Under the pieces are notes generated by a model. That model made no database searches, was not told the origin of the DNA, and saw nothing but the letters and a program-made list of their open reading frames with translations. A program made the position numbers and the translations under genes. Below, piece after piece: positions 11,587 through 23,667 of a DNA stretch of 64,000 nt. The stretch's first letter is position 1, and every line of letters starts with the position of its first letter. This DNA is from Lithocarpus polystachyus (taxonomy: Eukaryota > Streptophyta > Magnoliopsida > Fagales > Fagaceae), in the NCBI GenBank assembly GCA_033629205.1, contig CM066164.1, positions 40,695,454 through 40,759,453 on the forward strand, written 5' to 3'.

Positions 11587-14500
11587 CTAGGGACAAAGAA
11601 TCACACCAATAACTTGATGAAGAGTCTCAAACTTAATTCTATCAAGTGGTTTGGTGAAAATATCAGCATTCTGACATTCAGTAGGGATATACTCAAGAGC
11701 AACAATTTTCCTTTCAACTAAATCCCTACTGAAGTGATATCTAATCTCAATGTGCTTAGTCTTAGAATGTTGAATAGGATTCTTAGAGACATTGATAGCA
11801 CTAGAATTATCATAATAAACAACCATGGTGTCTTGTGATATTCCATAATCACTCAAAAGCTTTTTCATCCAAAGAAGTTGTGAACAACAACTTCCAGCGG
11901 CAATATATTCTGTCTCTACAGTAGACAAAGAAACATAATTTTGCTTTTTACTCATCCAAGCAACAAGATTGGCTCCTACATAAAAACACCCACCAGTGGT
12001 GCTTTTTCTATCATCAGCATTACAGCCCAATCAGAATCAGAAAATCAAGCAAGAGAGAGATTTGACTCTTTCCTATAAAACAATCCATAATCATAAGTTC
12101 CACCAACATATTTTATAATCCTTTTAATAGCATCTAAATGTGAAACCGTAGGATTAGATTGAAATCTAGAGCAAACGCCCACATTAAAAGCAATATCAGG
12201 CCGACTAGTAGTTAAATACAAAAGATAACCAATCATGCTTCTGTATAATGTAACAACAACAGACTCACCTGATGGATCATTTGTTAGTTTTACATTAGCA
12301 GCCATTGATGTCCTAGCATGTGTAGCCTTGTTGAGTCCAAATCACTTAACCAGGTTTCGTGCATATTTAGCTTGGTTGATGTAAATTCCAGACTCTGTTT
12401 GTTTAACCTGCAACCCCAAGAAATAAATTATTTCACCAACCATACTCATTTCGAACATGCCCTTCATTTCATCTGCAAAAGATTGAGCAAGAGAATCATT
12501 AGTAGCACCAAAAACAATGTCATCAACATAAATTTGAGCAACTACAAAAGAGTCTTTATCCCTTCGTATGAAGAGAGTGGTGTCAGCAAATCTTCTTTTA
12601 AAACCATGGTCTGTAAGATATGCAGTTAACTTATCATACCAAGCCCGTGGAGCTTGTTTCAAACCATAGAGGGCTCTCTTCAACTTGTAAACATCATTCG
12701 GCCTGTGAGGATCAACAAAACCCTTTGGCTGTTCAACATATACCTCTTCTTGCAACATGCCATTCAAGAAGGCACTCTAAACATCCATTTGATACAGCTT
12801 GAAATTTAAATGGCTTGCTATGGCCAAGAGTATCCTAATGGATTCCAATCTTGCTACTAGTGCAAAGGTCTCATCAAAATCAATCCCTTCTACTTGTGTG
12901 TACTCTTGAGCAACAAGTCTCGATTTATTTCTAATAACAGTTCCATGTTCATCTGACTTGTTCTTTAATATCTACTTAGTTCCGATAACATTGACTCCCT
13001 TTGATCTAGGAATTAATTCCCACACATCATTCTGAACAAACTGATGAAGTTCTTCATGCATAGAATTTACCTAATCAGCATCTTGAAGAGCTTCATCCAC
13101 ATTTTTCGGTTCAAATTGGGATAAATAGCATGAGTGAGTAATCAAATTCAAAGCTTTGAATCTTAATCTCATGTTATCATTTAAACTTCCCAATATATTT
13201 ATGGCAGGATGATTTAACTTAACTCTAGAGGACGGACCTTTAACCAATGATGTAGAAGTACCCTTTTGTTCTGATGAACTGTGAAACTCTCTTTGTTCTT
13301 GTTAAGCTTCATGAACTGGTGTAGATGGTTCTAAACTTAATGGTACAGAAGCTGTATCATTCAACAACATCAATTCTTCCTCTGTATGCTTTCCCATATA
13401 ATTTTCAGGTAGTGAATCATCAACTTCCATAATCTTTTCTTGAATTGGAGATGCGTTTTCTGAATGACCTTCTGAGTTTAATTCATCATTGATCACAACA
13501 TTGGAAGACTCCATGACTATTTTAGTTCTCAGATTATACACTCTATATGCTATGCTAGTGGAAGAGTATCCCGGAAAATAACCATTGTCACTCTTAGCAT
13601 CAAACTTTTCCAGGTTCTCTCTATCACATAGAATGTAACAGTCACTACCAAATATCCTGAAGTATTTGACAACAGGTTTCTTTCCTCTCCAGAGTTTATA
13701 AGGAGTTTGCTTGGAGTCAGGTCTGAAATACACCCGATTTAGTGTATGACATGCAGTATTAACTGCTTCTCCCCAGAAGGATTTAGGCATCTTCTTGTTA
13801 TGGAGCATGACCCGAGCCATCTCTTGTACAACCCTATTCTTCCGTTCCACTATTCCATTCTGCTGTGGTGTTTTGGGTGAAGAGAATTCCTGATGTGTGT
13901 CGTGATTATTGCAAAAAGTAGCCAGTTTTGTGTTCTCATACTCTCTTCCATGGTCATTTCTAATTCTGGCTATCATAGTTCCTTTTTCAACTTGCAGCTT
14001 TTTGTACAAATGTATCATTTTTTCAGGAGTTTCAGCTTTATCTTTCAAAAGTACAACCCATATATACCTAGTAAAATCATCCACAACAACTAGAATATAC
14101 TTCTTTCCACCTAAACTCTGAACTCTGGTAGGACCCATGAGATCAATGTGTAACAACTCCAGAGGTCTTGTAGTTTGAACATCAGTCACAGACGGATGTT
14201 TGGACTTCACTTGTTTACCCATCTGACATGGTCCACAGATGCATTTTTCTATCTTTTCAAACTTGGGCAACCCAATAACTGCGTCACACTTGGAAATCTT
14301 CTCTAATTGCTTGAGACTAGCATATCCTAACCTTTGATGCCATAAGTCAACTTGATTGATCTTTGCACTGAAGCATTTGTTACTTATACTTGGAGTGATA
14401 CCATAACAGTTGTCAGCTGTCCTCACACCAATACAAATATAGTCACCTCTTCCATCAAGTATCTCACATTCATGCTTAGTGAAGAGAACATTTAGTCCAT

Positions 14501-14740
14501 TGTCACAAATCTGACTTATGCTGAGTAAGTTAGCCTTCAACCCATCAACATACCAAACATCTTCAAAGACCGGTAATCCTGGAATATCCACAGTGCCATA
14601 GCCTCTGATCACAGATTTGCTTCCATCTCCAAAGTGACTGTCCTAATCTTTCCTTCAAAGAGTGTCTTGAACAAAGCTTTATTTCCTGTCATGTGCCTGG
14701 AACAACCACTATCCAAATATCAAAGACAAGAATCACGTGC
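11587..14740 (-). pseudogene. Element A pol polyprotein remnant (protease, integrase, RT, RNase H)
   Basis: Reading on the minus strand, the domains appear in Ty1/copia order. The protease motif DSGCSRHMTG lies near 14700. A GAG-pre-integrase zinc region follows, with CGPCQMGKQ and with LGYAS where LGHAS is usual. The integrase keeps LHIDLMGP, IRNDHGREY and QQNGIVERKNR, so its DDE residues are visible. The RT (12342-13300) has ALYGLKQAPRAWYDKL and the YVDDIVFGAT active site. RNase H (11587-12030) has DRKSTTGGC and the ETEYIAAG region. The frame is broken by a stop just before DSG, a one-base loss near 14637, TAG codons in RT where Trp and Lys are usual, stops near 12342 and 12050, and a frameshift near 12030. 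It cannot make a functional polyprotein. Confidence 0.92.
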
Positions 14741-14952
14741 CTTTAAGGCAGTTAAAGCAGTATAGCACAAATAATTGTCATCATATGTAATTATACTAAG
14801 ACACTCAAGAAAAGATTTAACAAAAATGGCAATAGACAAACACATTAAGCAGACAATGTGGCATACTAATGAGAAGATTTTAAGAAAATCCATGACAACA
14901 AGAGTCAAGGATCAGCTTTTAGATCAAAAGATCTACACAAAAAAAGTTTCCC

Positions 14953-14964
14953 GCTCTAATACCA
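14953..14964 (-). other. Element A primer-binding site (initiator tRNA-Met)
   Basis: On the minus strand TGGTATTAGAGC lies two bases after the 5' LTR. It matches the usual plant copia site TGGTATCAGAGC except for one C to T change. Confidence 0.88.
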
Positions 14965-14966
14965 CT

Positions 14967-15798
14967 TGTAAGAAACTCCTTAAACCCAAACAGATTAAGC
15001 TAGATATTTAGCTAAGTGATTAACTTAGGTAAATTAAGCAATTCTAGGTTAACACAAATATATCATATCATGCAAAGTGCAGAAAATAAAGAACACACGA
15101 TATGATAACCCAGGAAAACCAAACCGGTAAAAAACTTGGGGAGGATTTAACCTAGCTATCCTTAAGGTAAAACAAAATTCACTATGAAAGAATTGAAGTT
15201 TACACAATAGCGACTTAGACCATTAACATCCTATTGCTACCTTAATTAGGAAACTTACTACCACGACCACGTGACAGCTTCGAGTCCACGGACTACTTCT
15301 TTTTTGAATTCACAGCAAAGCACAAACACTCCTGCTTGTATATCTTGAAGTTCTTGAATCTGCAACTGAACGATCACCAAGCTCTTGACATCAATCTTGA
15401 GTTTGGAAACCCTAAGTGTATGTGAAGGCAAACACCTCTAGATCTCACAATAAGATTCACACTCACAGCATTCGGAACACTAAAAACGTGGCTAGGGTTT
15501 TTTCTTTTATACTTAGAGCAAAACATAAAACTCTACACTTCAAACGGGCTTGGGCTGAGTTAGAAATTCTATAGAAAAAACAATCTGCACGACTTTCGAT
15601 CGGTTGAATCTAATTCTCGATCGATCGAGCCCGGCAGATTTGTACAGTAACTTCTACAATAACTTGATTCCAACTTTACATAAATAGCACATACTTTGAG
15701 CAAGCCTAAACAAGACTAAAAAGTGTTTTGATCATGGTTTGCCAACATTACAAAATGAAGTTCTAATACATTAGTTCCTAATTCTTTAGAACCTAACA
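14967..15798 (-). repeat. Element A 5' LTR
   Basis: 832 bp, paired with 7084-7921. The minus-strand TATA-like TATAAAA is at 15505-15511, followed by the leader phrase ACCCTAGCC. The palindromic pair in U3 is at about 15594-15630, with the first member eroded to CGATCGGTTGA. Confidence 0.92.
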
Positions 15799-15879
15799 AC
15801 TTCACTGGATCACCATTTTTGTTTTTGTTTTTTAATTTTTTTGAGGTTGAGGTGTGGGTCACGGTGGTTGCTGGCTGTG

Positions 15880-16040
15880 GAATCGATGAATCAATGGTTG
15901 GGTTTTGGAAATCGATGACTGGGTTGTGGGAATCGGTGGTTGGGTTGTGGAATCGGTGACTGGGTTTTCGGTATCGGTGACTGGGTTGTGGAATCAGTGA
16001 CTGGGTTGTGGGAAACGGTGAGTGGAGTTGTGTGGGTTTG
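15880..16040 (+). repeat. Minisatellite, about 20-21 bp units
   Basis: At least six imperfect units close to ATCGGTGACTGGGTTGTGGA run in tandem with point changes and one-base length shifts. There is no sign that it is translated. Confidence 0.75.
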
Positions 16041-17644
16041 GGTTTTGGTGGGTCATTAGGTGGTGGAGTCCGGTCTGTTTGGTGGTGGAAATCTTATAGT
16101 TTTCTAATTTTTCTAATATGCTTGTTTACTCTTGTGCTATGTGATGGTGGACTAAATAAGTTTATCGACAATTGAATTTTGTAGGACCTGAATTTGGTAA
16201 TAACAGATCTAAGATATTTCTTTATTGTCCTACAAAGAAGCTTGAATTAATGTTATTTTGAGCTTGCTATTGCGCAGGGCTGGCCCTTCCTTTAGGCAAG
16301 TTAGGCAATTGCTTAGAGCCCTAAATTTTAAGCAGTAAGGATTGTGGCATGTGCTCCTAGGCTCTGATTATTTGTTTTCTATATGTGAGAGTTTTAGAGT
16401 GTAGAGCTCATAAAGTAAAACTATTTCTGTTTTGTTTTACAAAATCTCATTTTTTTTTAACACATTGCTGAAAGTTTTTTTAAGCACAACAAAGTGATTT
16501 TTTTAAAGCTTTCTTTACACTGTTGCGCTTTGGAATGTACTTCTTTGCACTATTGTTGTTTGCCTCAATTGTATTTCTTAAATACCTAGAGCTATGCATT
16601 GTACATATTTTAGTCTGCCTTGTGTACATATTAATGCTTTGAAAGTCATCCAATAGGAAGCCTTCTGTCTGTGCTGGTTGAGATAAAATAGTAAATTTAA
16701 GAACCTCTATTTTTGTTTTATTTATAAAATACTAATACTGCTGTCTGTATATAGTGATGCCACGTTGAATACATTAATAATATGATAAATAGCTTATGAA
16801 GCTATGTGGGTATGAGAGCATTTTGAGTGTCAGTGTTGAATTCGCTGTTTGATTGGGTGCTTTCTAGGTGTTGATGTTACTCCATTATGTGGAATTCCAT
16901 TCAAGTGAGTTAACCATAAAACCCTGACAAAGTGGTGATTTAAAACTGAAACTTGAATGGTTTAATGTCTTGTGCCTTTGTCGTCAGATCTGGGTTGAAA
17001 CATAAGTCTTTTCAATATTCTTTACTGACCTGAAAATGGTTAAGGTTTGTGAAACTTGCTTTGCTATGTTGCTCTATGTTGCTGGTGGTGGTGGCTTTGC
17101 AGTATTTAGAGGGGTGAATGTGGTTATGAATGCGGTATTACTTTGTTTGGGTTTTAATTTCTATGCCTAGGTGTTTGCCAATGAGCTCTAGCTTAAATTA
17201 TATATCCTTTCCTTGTAAAAACAAGGTAGAGGGTAGGGTGACGGCAATAATGCCTATTGGATGCGTTTGTAATTACCAAGTAACAAAAAAAAATCTTCAA
17301 ATACTAATACTGTTTGTACTGATTGTTCAATTCTAGATCTTACTGGTAGTTGCACATGCTCGCACCGAAAGATCACAAGAGAAATTTTTAGTTTGCCTTG
17401 GAATAAATTTTAATTAAATTATAGAGTATTTTTATTAGTTAGTGTTGGTCACTTTTTGGGATGTAAAATCTATTAGGATATTTATTTAGTGTTGGTAAAT
17501 TTTTATGTATTTAATTTGTTTGGGGTTTTACATGTACCAAGTTTTGGGTAATGAATGCTACAGCTGAATTGATTAAACCATTGAGATGATAATCAAATCA
17601 CACAAAACACAAAGATCATTGTTCATGTTGTGGGTTTTGCTATG

Positions 17645-17733
17645 AGATTGATTTTTGGATTGATTGTGATTGTGATTGTGATTATGATTTTTGGATTGGT
17701 TGTGATTGTGATTGTGATTGTGGCTTCTGTTCA
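17645..17733 (+). repeat. GATTGT hexamer microsatellite
   Basis: Two runs of GATTGT are separated by GATTATGATTTTTGGATTG. On the minus strand this gives a His-Asn repeat ORF (17573-17779), which is a microsatellite artefact and not a gene. Confidence 0.85.
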
Positions 17734-18351
17734 GGTATTGCTCAAGTTTTAGAGTTTTGAGCAATTGGGATTTGTTCAATGGGTGAGTTTGAATGGGAAA
17801 TTGGTGGCTTTACAGTGCTTTGTCTCATTGTTGGAATTAATTGTAGCTAAATTTGATGCAAATATTTTGATTTGCATCTGGGTTTCATTTGTTAGGTGTG
17901 TTTGAATATTAATTAGGCAGCTTCATAGTGTTGTTGTTGTTATTATTATTTTTAATCATATTGGCATGACTGGTCTCTTAAACATAGAAAATTCATAAGT
18001 GATTGGGAGACTATATTCAATTATGGTATGATTTCTATCAGTAGGTTGTGCTTCTGTTTTGGTATATGGTAGTTGTTTGGCTGGTTTTTTCTTGTTTATT
18101 AGTTGGCTTGGATTTATCATATCTTTTTTTTCCTGATTAATGCAAATCTTTTAGAACATGACATATGTTTTAATTCATTAAATGTACTTGGAAGGGAACT
18201 TAGTTTTTGACTGAGATCTCTCTAATCTAGGTTCGAGCTCTCTCTCTCTCTCCCTCTAAACCTTGATCTCCCTCTCACGAAGAGACATTGCTTCTCTCTC
18301 ATTCTCATTCATCGCTCTCTCTCCTTTCCTCTCTCCAATCGGTTTTGCATT

Positions 18352-19209
18352 TGTTAGGTTCTAAAAGCTTAGAACAATTGGCAAATCGTGAGCACACAAG
18401 AACATGTAAGCTGCAGAAAGAAGATTTCAGAATCTGCCTGGTTCGATCGATCGAAAAACAGGCTCGATCGATCGAGAATCGTATCTGCAGAATTTTAAGT
18501 TGGCCCAAACAGCAGTTCTAGCCCATTAAGGATTAGGGTTTCAAATCTACTTTTCCCACTATATAAAGGAAACCCTAAGCACGTTTTTTATAAGGCTTTT
18601 TAGAGAGAGAAGAGTGTGCCTCTTTTGTATTTAGGGTTTTGTTCCTAAAACCTCTCTTATTACTTCTACCGGTGTTGTTCCTTGAAGAATCTCAAGATCC
18701 AGTATTGTTGAAGTTGCTGCCTTCTCTAGTCATCAAAGGAGCTGATGATCTAAACCTTCAAGGGTGGTCTTGGAGTCACAAACAGGAGAGTTTGTGTTGC
18801 TAAACCTTTGAGTGGGATCTCAAAGTCACAAACGGTGGTGTTTGTGTTTTGCAAAGATTAGAGAAATAAGGAGTCCGTGGATCTCGGAGCTATCATGGGG
18901 TCGTGGTAGTAAGTTTCCTACACTTGGGTAGCAATAAGATGTTAGTGGTCTAAGTCTTGTTGTGTAAACTTCAATTCTTTCTAGTGGATTTGCTATTTTA
19001 CCTTGAGGATAGCTAGGTTAAATCCTCCCCAGGTTTTTACCGGTGTGGTTTCCTGGGTCATCATATCATTGTGTTCTTTATTTTTCCGCTGCTTTACTTG
19101 ATATGATTGTTATTGTTTTAACCTAGATCTGAATAATAAACCTAAGTATTCACTTGGTTAATTAATTAGGTTAAACAATTTAGTTTACAGGGGTCTAAAC
19201 GAACTGACA
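18352..19209 (+). repeat. Element D first LTR
   Basis: Starts TGTTAGGTTC and ends GAACTGACA. The palindromic pair TTCGATCGATCGAA and CTCGATCGATCGAG is at 18441-18479. The U5 end (about 19090-19209) is nearly identical to that of element C on the opposite strand but unlike those of A and B. Confidence 0.93.
18560..18567 (+). promoter_or_regulatory. TATA box of element D LTR
   Basis: TATATAAA followed by GGAAACCCTAAGC and a purine-rich leader is the expected promoter and start region of the LTR. The second LTR has the same box at 22945-22952. Confidence 0.7.
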
Positions 19210-19211
19210 AG

Positions 19212-19223
19212 TGGTATCAGAGC
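19212..19223 (+). other. Element D primer-binding site (initiator tRNA-Met)
   Basis: TGGTATCAGAGC lies two bases after the LTR end and is a perfect copy of the usual plant copia site. Confidence 0.93.
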
Positions 19224-19282
19224 GGGTAGCTCTTCTGTTGTAGATCCTTTGATCTAAGAGTTGATCCTTGATCCCTGTTATC

Positions 19283-20227
19283 ATGGATAATTTTAAGTGT
19301 CTAACTGTTTTTGATTGTGATAATTTGAATAAAAAGGACACTGTTGTTTCTGTTGATTTTATTGATGTCTGTGAAACTCTTCGTAAGGAATTATCTAAAA
19401 CTATGAGAATTGCTAAGAAATTCAAGGAAGAGTTAAAATTGGCTAATCTTGAAAAAGAGGAATTGATAATGAGATTAGATGAATCTAATAAAAAGAATGA
19501 ATTTTTGAGAAATCAAATTTCCTCTCAAGATGAGAAGATGAAAAGCTTGGAACAAGAGTTAGTCGAATCTAAAGCTAAAATTGAAAATTTGACTAATACC
19601 AAGTCTGCTGCTGATAACAGAAGTGTTTCTGTTTCTCTTAAGCCTAAAGCTGAAAAAGTTTATATTCCTCCTTTCAAGAGGAATAATAAAGAAAAGGCTT
19701 ATTTTGCTAGGATAGACAAAGGTAAAAGTTCTGATGTTGACGCTGAAGTTTCTAAACCTAAGTCTAAACCTACTGTTAGAGAGCATAAGAAATCTGTTTT
19801 TGTGCCTACCTGTCACCTTTGTGGTGTTGTTGGTCATATTAGACCAAATTGTTCTTTGTTGAGGCAAAAACCTAAATCTGAGACTAGATTTGTTGTTAGG
19901 AATACTGATGTTCCTAAATTTGTTCCTGTTTGTCACTTTTGTGGTGTCTCTGGTCACATTCGTCCTAATTGTCATAAATTGAAATTTAAAAATTCTGTAT
20001 TTCAATCTAGGACATGTGATGATATTTCTCCTGCCATGAGTCCAAATAAATTGTTTCATATGCTTTTGAAAAATTTAAGCTTGTTGGCTTGTGAAAGGAA
20101 TTTGCAGGATTTCAGTCTTTCTCAGAAAATTGGTGTAATCCCTCAAATACACTCTGCTTCACATGGATTTTCACCTACAAAGCCGAAGACTCGTGCTATA
20201 TGGGTGAGAAAAGATTCTTTAAGGTGA
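19283..20227 (+). CDS. Gag-like nucleocapsid remnant, coiled coil plus two zinc knuckles
   Basis: About 314 residues from the ATG at 19283 (MDNFKCLTVF), which corresponds in position to the gag start of B and C after the same leader phrase. The N-terminal capsid-like (UBN2/Retrotran_gag_2) domain is missing. The protein begins with an acidic/basic heptad-rich coiled coil (about residues 25-105), then a basic linker, then two CCHC knuckles, CHLCGVVGHIRPNC (19811-19852) and CHFCGVSGHIRPNC (19931-19972). It matches the C-terminal part of Sirevirus gag, where such knuckles bind RNA. It lacks pol and could only act with proteins supplied in trans. The frame is intact over its whole length. Confidence 0.75.
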   Translation: MDNFKCLTVFDCDNLNKKDTVVSVDFIDVCETLRKELSKTMRIAKKFKEELKLANLEKEELIMRLDESNKKNEFLRNQISSQDEKMKSLEQELVESKAKIENLTNTKSAADNRSVSVSLKPKAEKVYIPPFKRNNKEKAYFARIDKGKSSDVDAEVSKPKSKPTVREHKKSVFVPTCHLCGVVGHIRPNCSLLRQKPKSETRFVVRNTDVPKFVPVCHFCGVSGHIRPNCHKLKFKNSVFQSRTCDDISPAMSPNKLFHMLLKNLSLLACERNLQDFSLSQKIGVIPQIHSASHGFSPTKPKTRAIWVRKDSLR

Positions 20228-22724
20228 GTGTTGCTAACTTGTCCCTGTTTTAATTCTTTCAATTATTTGTGGACATGTTTTGTTTTTGTTTTTGGTTGTT
20301 TTTTCTTTTTAGGTTGTTTTTTTTTTTAAATCTAAAAACATTGAAAAATTTCAAAAAGACAAAAATATTTTATTTTGTGTCTTGTTTTATTTTTTCTTGA
20401 GGATTACATGAATTATGATATCTCTCTTGATTTAGAACATGCTTGACATTGTGGAGAAACTTGAATAGCATGTGTTCTATAAGTCCTAAGCTATTTTTTG
20501 ATTTTGTTTGAGTATGTACTAGTTTGTACATGTACTCATGGGTTAATTAAGAAATTGATATTTCTTGTTTGTGTACCCTTTATAGCTTAGTTAAGCACTA
20601 TCATGCATTGCATTTGCATTTTTGTTCATTTAGCATAATGTGTGCTTTTTGTTTTTGGTCATAAAATTTTTTTTAAACCAAAAATATTTTTATGTGTTTT
20701 GTATTATATATCTTGGATTTATAATTAAGGTTGGCTATATTATCTTTACATAACATGTTTATGTACTTTGTTTAGCTTGGATGAACTTATTTTATTGCAC
20801 TTTACTAGTTTAAGCTTTGTAGTGCATGTTGTGTGGGAAGATGTTTATAGTTTTTGATCACTTTGTCTTGATCTTGAAGTCACATGCCTTTGTCTGTCGG
20901 ACTTGAACTTAATGAGAAAGGCATAAATAACCATCTCACTACTGTTTACTAGCCAATCATGAACACCTTAGTGCATATCGTAAGATTTTGTGCTCGAGAA
21001 AGTGTAGCACATGCACAAAAAGAACATAAGGTGTAGCCTCTATTAAAATAAAATTGGTGTGTACATTATCCCGGCTTTGTTAATAAAGTTTCTAATCAAT
21101 TTAAATTGAATAATGAGGCAAATCAAGAAACTTACATGATTGCAAGCTTTTATTCTAGGAGATGTGAGAGTTATATGATGTAACTCTTTAGGTGATAGTC
21201 TCTTTCAAATTTATGTGATGGATTTTGTAGACTTTGTGATTGATTATTATTCACATATCACCTCACATGTTTCTTAAGCTTTTGCTAGTTGCACACACTA
21301 CACATGTTACTCTTTGCTAAACTTTGTACATGTTATTGTGTGTGATTTTGTTGTGGCCATCCAAGATTATATGTTCCTTGATTTTGATACAAAATTTGTG
21401 TTTTTAAGGACAAATTGATTGAAAATCTTAATTTTGGAAGATTTGGGCTATATTCATGTGTTTTTGAAAAACTTTCAGTCTCATACTCATGCATTTCATT
21501 CATGAATCACTATGCTTTGAGGAGTTACTGCATTAAATTGCTCTGTTTTTCAAAAATTTGAGTTTTTCAGAATTTTGACCGATCGAAGCTGTTTCTCGAC
21601 CGATCGAAATTGCGATTAAAATTTTGGTTTGATTTAGTCTGACTCGATTGATTTTCGATCGATACTCGATCGATCGAAACTGAAAAATTTTCAGTTTTTA
21701 GAGTTTTGACCAAATTTTTTTTCATGCATCATTTATGGTTAGGATTCACATGAATTGCGTTGTTTCTGTATCCATCTTGCAGTTTTACAGTCATATCTCT
21801 CATTGTTTTCACACATAACATGCATACACTTTGTTAAATTGGGTACTCAACTTGAATTGAAAATTGATTGATTAATTTTTTTGAGTCTTTTGTACATTTT
21901 AGTATATGCTATTTTTCTTGATGTGTGAATTGCAGAAAATATTTTTCTTAAGAGATATGATGGATAATAATATGCAAATATTTTCTCTACTAATGCAACT
22001 GTTTATGATTCATATAGTGTCGAGTTTGCATTTATTGAAAGAGAGAATATTTTTCTTCATGTGTATCCTCAACTCATTTTTTTTGGTTTGTGTGTTTTTA
22101 TTTATCCCCACCTCCTAAATTATCCCCAAAACTGTTTTTCCCAAAACTTGTTTTGTTTTTCCTATTTTTTTATAGGGGGAGAAAAGTTTTTTTTAACCTT
22201 TGTTGTTCATAGGGGGAGTTGTTGCTCTTTATAGGAGGAGTTATCTCTTTTTTCTATAGAGCTAATCTGTTTTATATTCCCTTGGTTCTCTTTTTTCTCT
22301 CATGTTTACTCTTTGTTTGAGTTGTATTTGTCAATACATGACAAAAAGGGGGAGAAATAGATGAAATGTGGGAATCTTGTTTGTCTTGTTTAGGGGGAGA
22401 AAATTGTTTTTGAAAAGGGGAGAATATAAAATCTTTTTGATGTATCTAATTAACTTAGGAGGAGAGTTAGAATTTATTTTTGTTTTTATATTCTGTTTCA
22501 TTTTATTGTTTATATGTCTTTCTTTCCACACATGCGTTGATGTGTTTGTTAAGTGTTTCAGGAAAGACAGGTGCATTCTAATCAAGACCTTCTACCTCTT
22601 CTTGGCAACTTCTAGGTTAAGAGTCTTAGATTGGGATTTGTGATGTAATTGGGCATTTTATTGTATTGGGTTGTTCTTGTATTTTAACATTTCATTTTGT
22701 ATGAAAGTTTTGTCACGAATTGCC
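20228..22724 (+). other. Element D 3' non-coding region with conserved block and palindromes
   Basis: No gene. It holds the conserved block (about 20930-21180) shared with A, B and C, with its core at 20961-20996, and the palindrome cluster at 21578-21680 (GACCGATCGAA, TTTCGATCGATACTCGATCG). The last 550 bases are T-rich with repeated AGGGGGAG tracts near 22176, 22210, 22345 and 22392, plus weaker ones. The aORF of A, B and C is absent. Confidence 0.72.
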
Positions 22725-22735
22725 AAAGGGGGAGA
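22725..22735 (+). promoter_or_regulatory. Element D polypurine tract
   Basis: AAAGGGGGAGA directly precedes the second LTR, as required for plus-strand priming. It is preceded by GTCACGAATTGCC, also found before the LTR in A, B and C. Confidence 0.88.
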
Positions 22736-22736
22736 T

Positions 22737-23594
22737 TGTTAGGTTCTAAAAGCTTAGAACAATTGGCAAATCGTGAGCACACAAGAACACGTAAGCTGCA
22801 GAAAGAAGATTTCAGAATCTGCCTGGTTCGATCGATCGAAAAACAGGCTCGATCGATCGAGAATCGTATCTGCAGAATTTTAAGTTGGCCCAAACAGCAG
22901 TTCTAGCCCATTAAGGATTAGGGTTTCAAATCTACTTCTCCCACTATATAAAGGAAACCCTAAGCACGTTTTTTATAAGGCTTTTTAGAGAGAGAAGAGT
23001 GTGCCTTTTTTGTATTTAGGGTTTTGTTCCTAAAATCTCTCTTATTACTTCTACCGGTGTTGTTCCTTGAAGAATCTCAAGATCCGGTATTGTTGAAGTT
23101 GCTGCCTTCTCTAGTCATCAAAGGAGCTGATGATCTAAATCTTCAAGGGTGGTCTTGGAGTCACAAACAGGAGAGTTTGTGTTGCTAAACCTTTAAGTGG
23201 GATCTCAAAGTCACAAACGGTGGTGTTTGTGTTTTGCAAAGATTAGAGAAAGAAGGAGTCCGTGGATCTCGGAGCTATCATGGGGTCGTGGTAGTAAGTT
23301 TCCTACACTTGGGTAGCAATAAGATGTTAGTGGTCTAAGTCTTGTTGTGTAAACTTCAATTCTTTCTAGTGGATTTGCTATTTTACCTTGAGGATAGCTA
23401 GGTTAAATCCTCCCCAGGTTTTTACCGGTGTGGTTTCTTGGGTCATCATATCATTGTGTTCTTTATTTTTCTGCTGCTTTACTTGATATGATTGTTATTG
23501 TTTTAACCTAGATCTGAATAATAAACCTAAGTATTCACTTGGTTAATTAATTAGGTTAAACAATTTAGTTTACAGGGGTCTAAACGAACTGACA
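22737..23594 (+). repeat. Element D second LTR
   Basis: 858 bp, the same length as the first. It keeps the palindromic pair at 22826-22864 and the TATA box at 22945-22952. It serves as the 3' LTR of the left unit and as the 5' LTR of the truncated right unit. Confidence 0.93.
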
Positions 23595-23596
23595 AG

Positions 23597-23608
23597 TGGT
23601 ATCAGAGC
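23597..23608 (+). other. Second primer-binding site in cluster D
   Basis: TGGTATCAGAGC again follows the LTR by two bases. A primer site after a 3' LTR shows that another internal region once continued here. Confidence 0.92.
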
Positions 23609-23667
23609 GGGTAGCTCTTCTATTGTAGATCCTTTGATCTAAGAGTTGATCCTTGATCCCTGTTATC

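Larger units (their letters stand above)
7084..15798 (-). mobile_element. Copia element A: Sirevirus-like, gag deleted, pol and aORF decayed
   Basis: Complete 8715-bp insertion bounded by TG...CA LTRs and a perfect 5-bp target duplication ACTTC (7079-7083 and 15799-15803). On the minus strand the order is 5' LTR, primer-binding site, protease/integrase/RT/RNase H remains, about 1.9 kb of non-coding DNA, an additional ORF, several polypurine tracts and the 3' LTR. The integrase-before-RT order and initiator-Met priming make it Ty1/copia. The long 3' non-coding region with an extra ORF and multiple polypurine tracts fits the Sirevirus (SIRE1/Maximus) lineage. The gag region is gone: only a short leader ORF separates the PBS from the protease motif. 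It is inserted in the left part of the CACTA element. Confidence 0.93.
15804..18351. other. CACTA interior between nested copia A and D, no gene seen
   Basis: I see no supported gene. The region contains a GT-rich minisatellite (15880-16040), a GATTGT microsatellite (17645-17733), and a CT-rich leader-like segment (18236-18335) just left of element D. The ORFs across it are short and low in complexity. Confidence 0.45.

Noticed and set aside
17573..17779. His-Asn-Gln repeat protein on the minus strand
   Set aside because: It is simply the translation of a GATTGT microsatellite.
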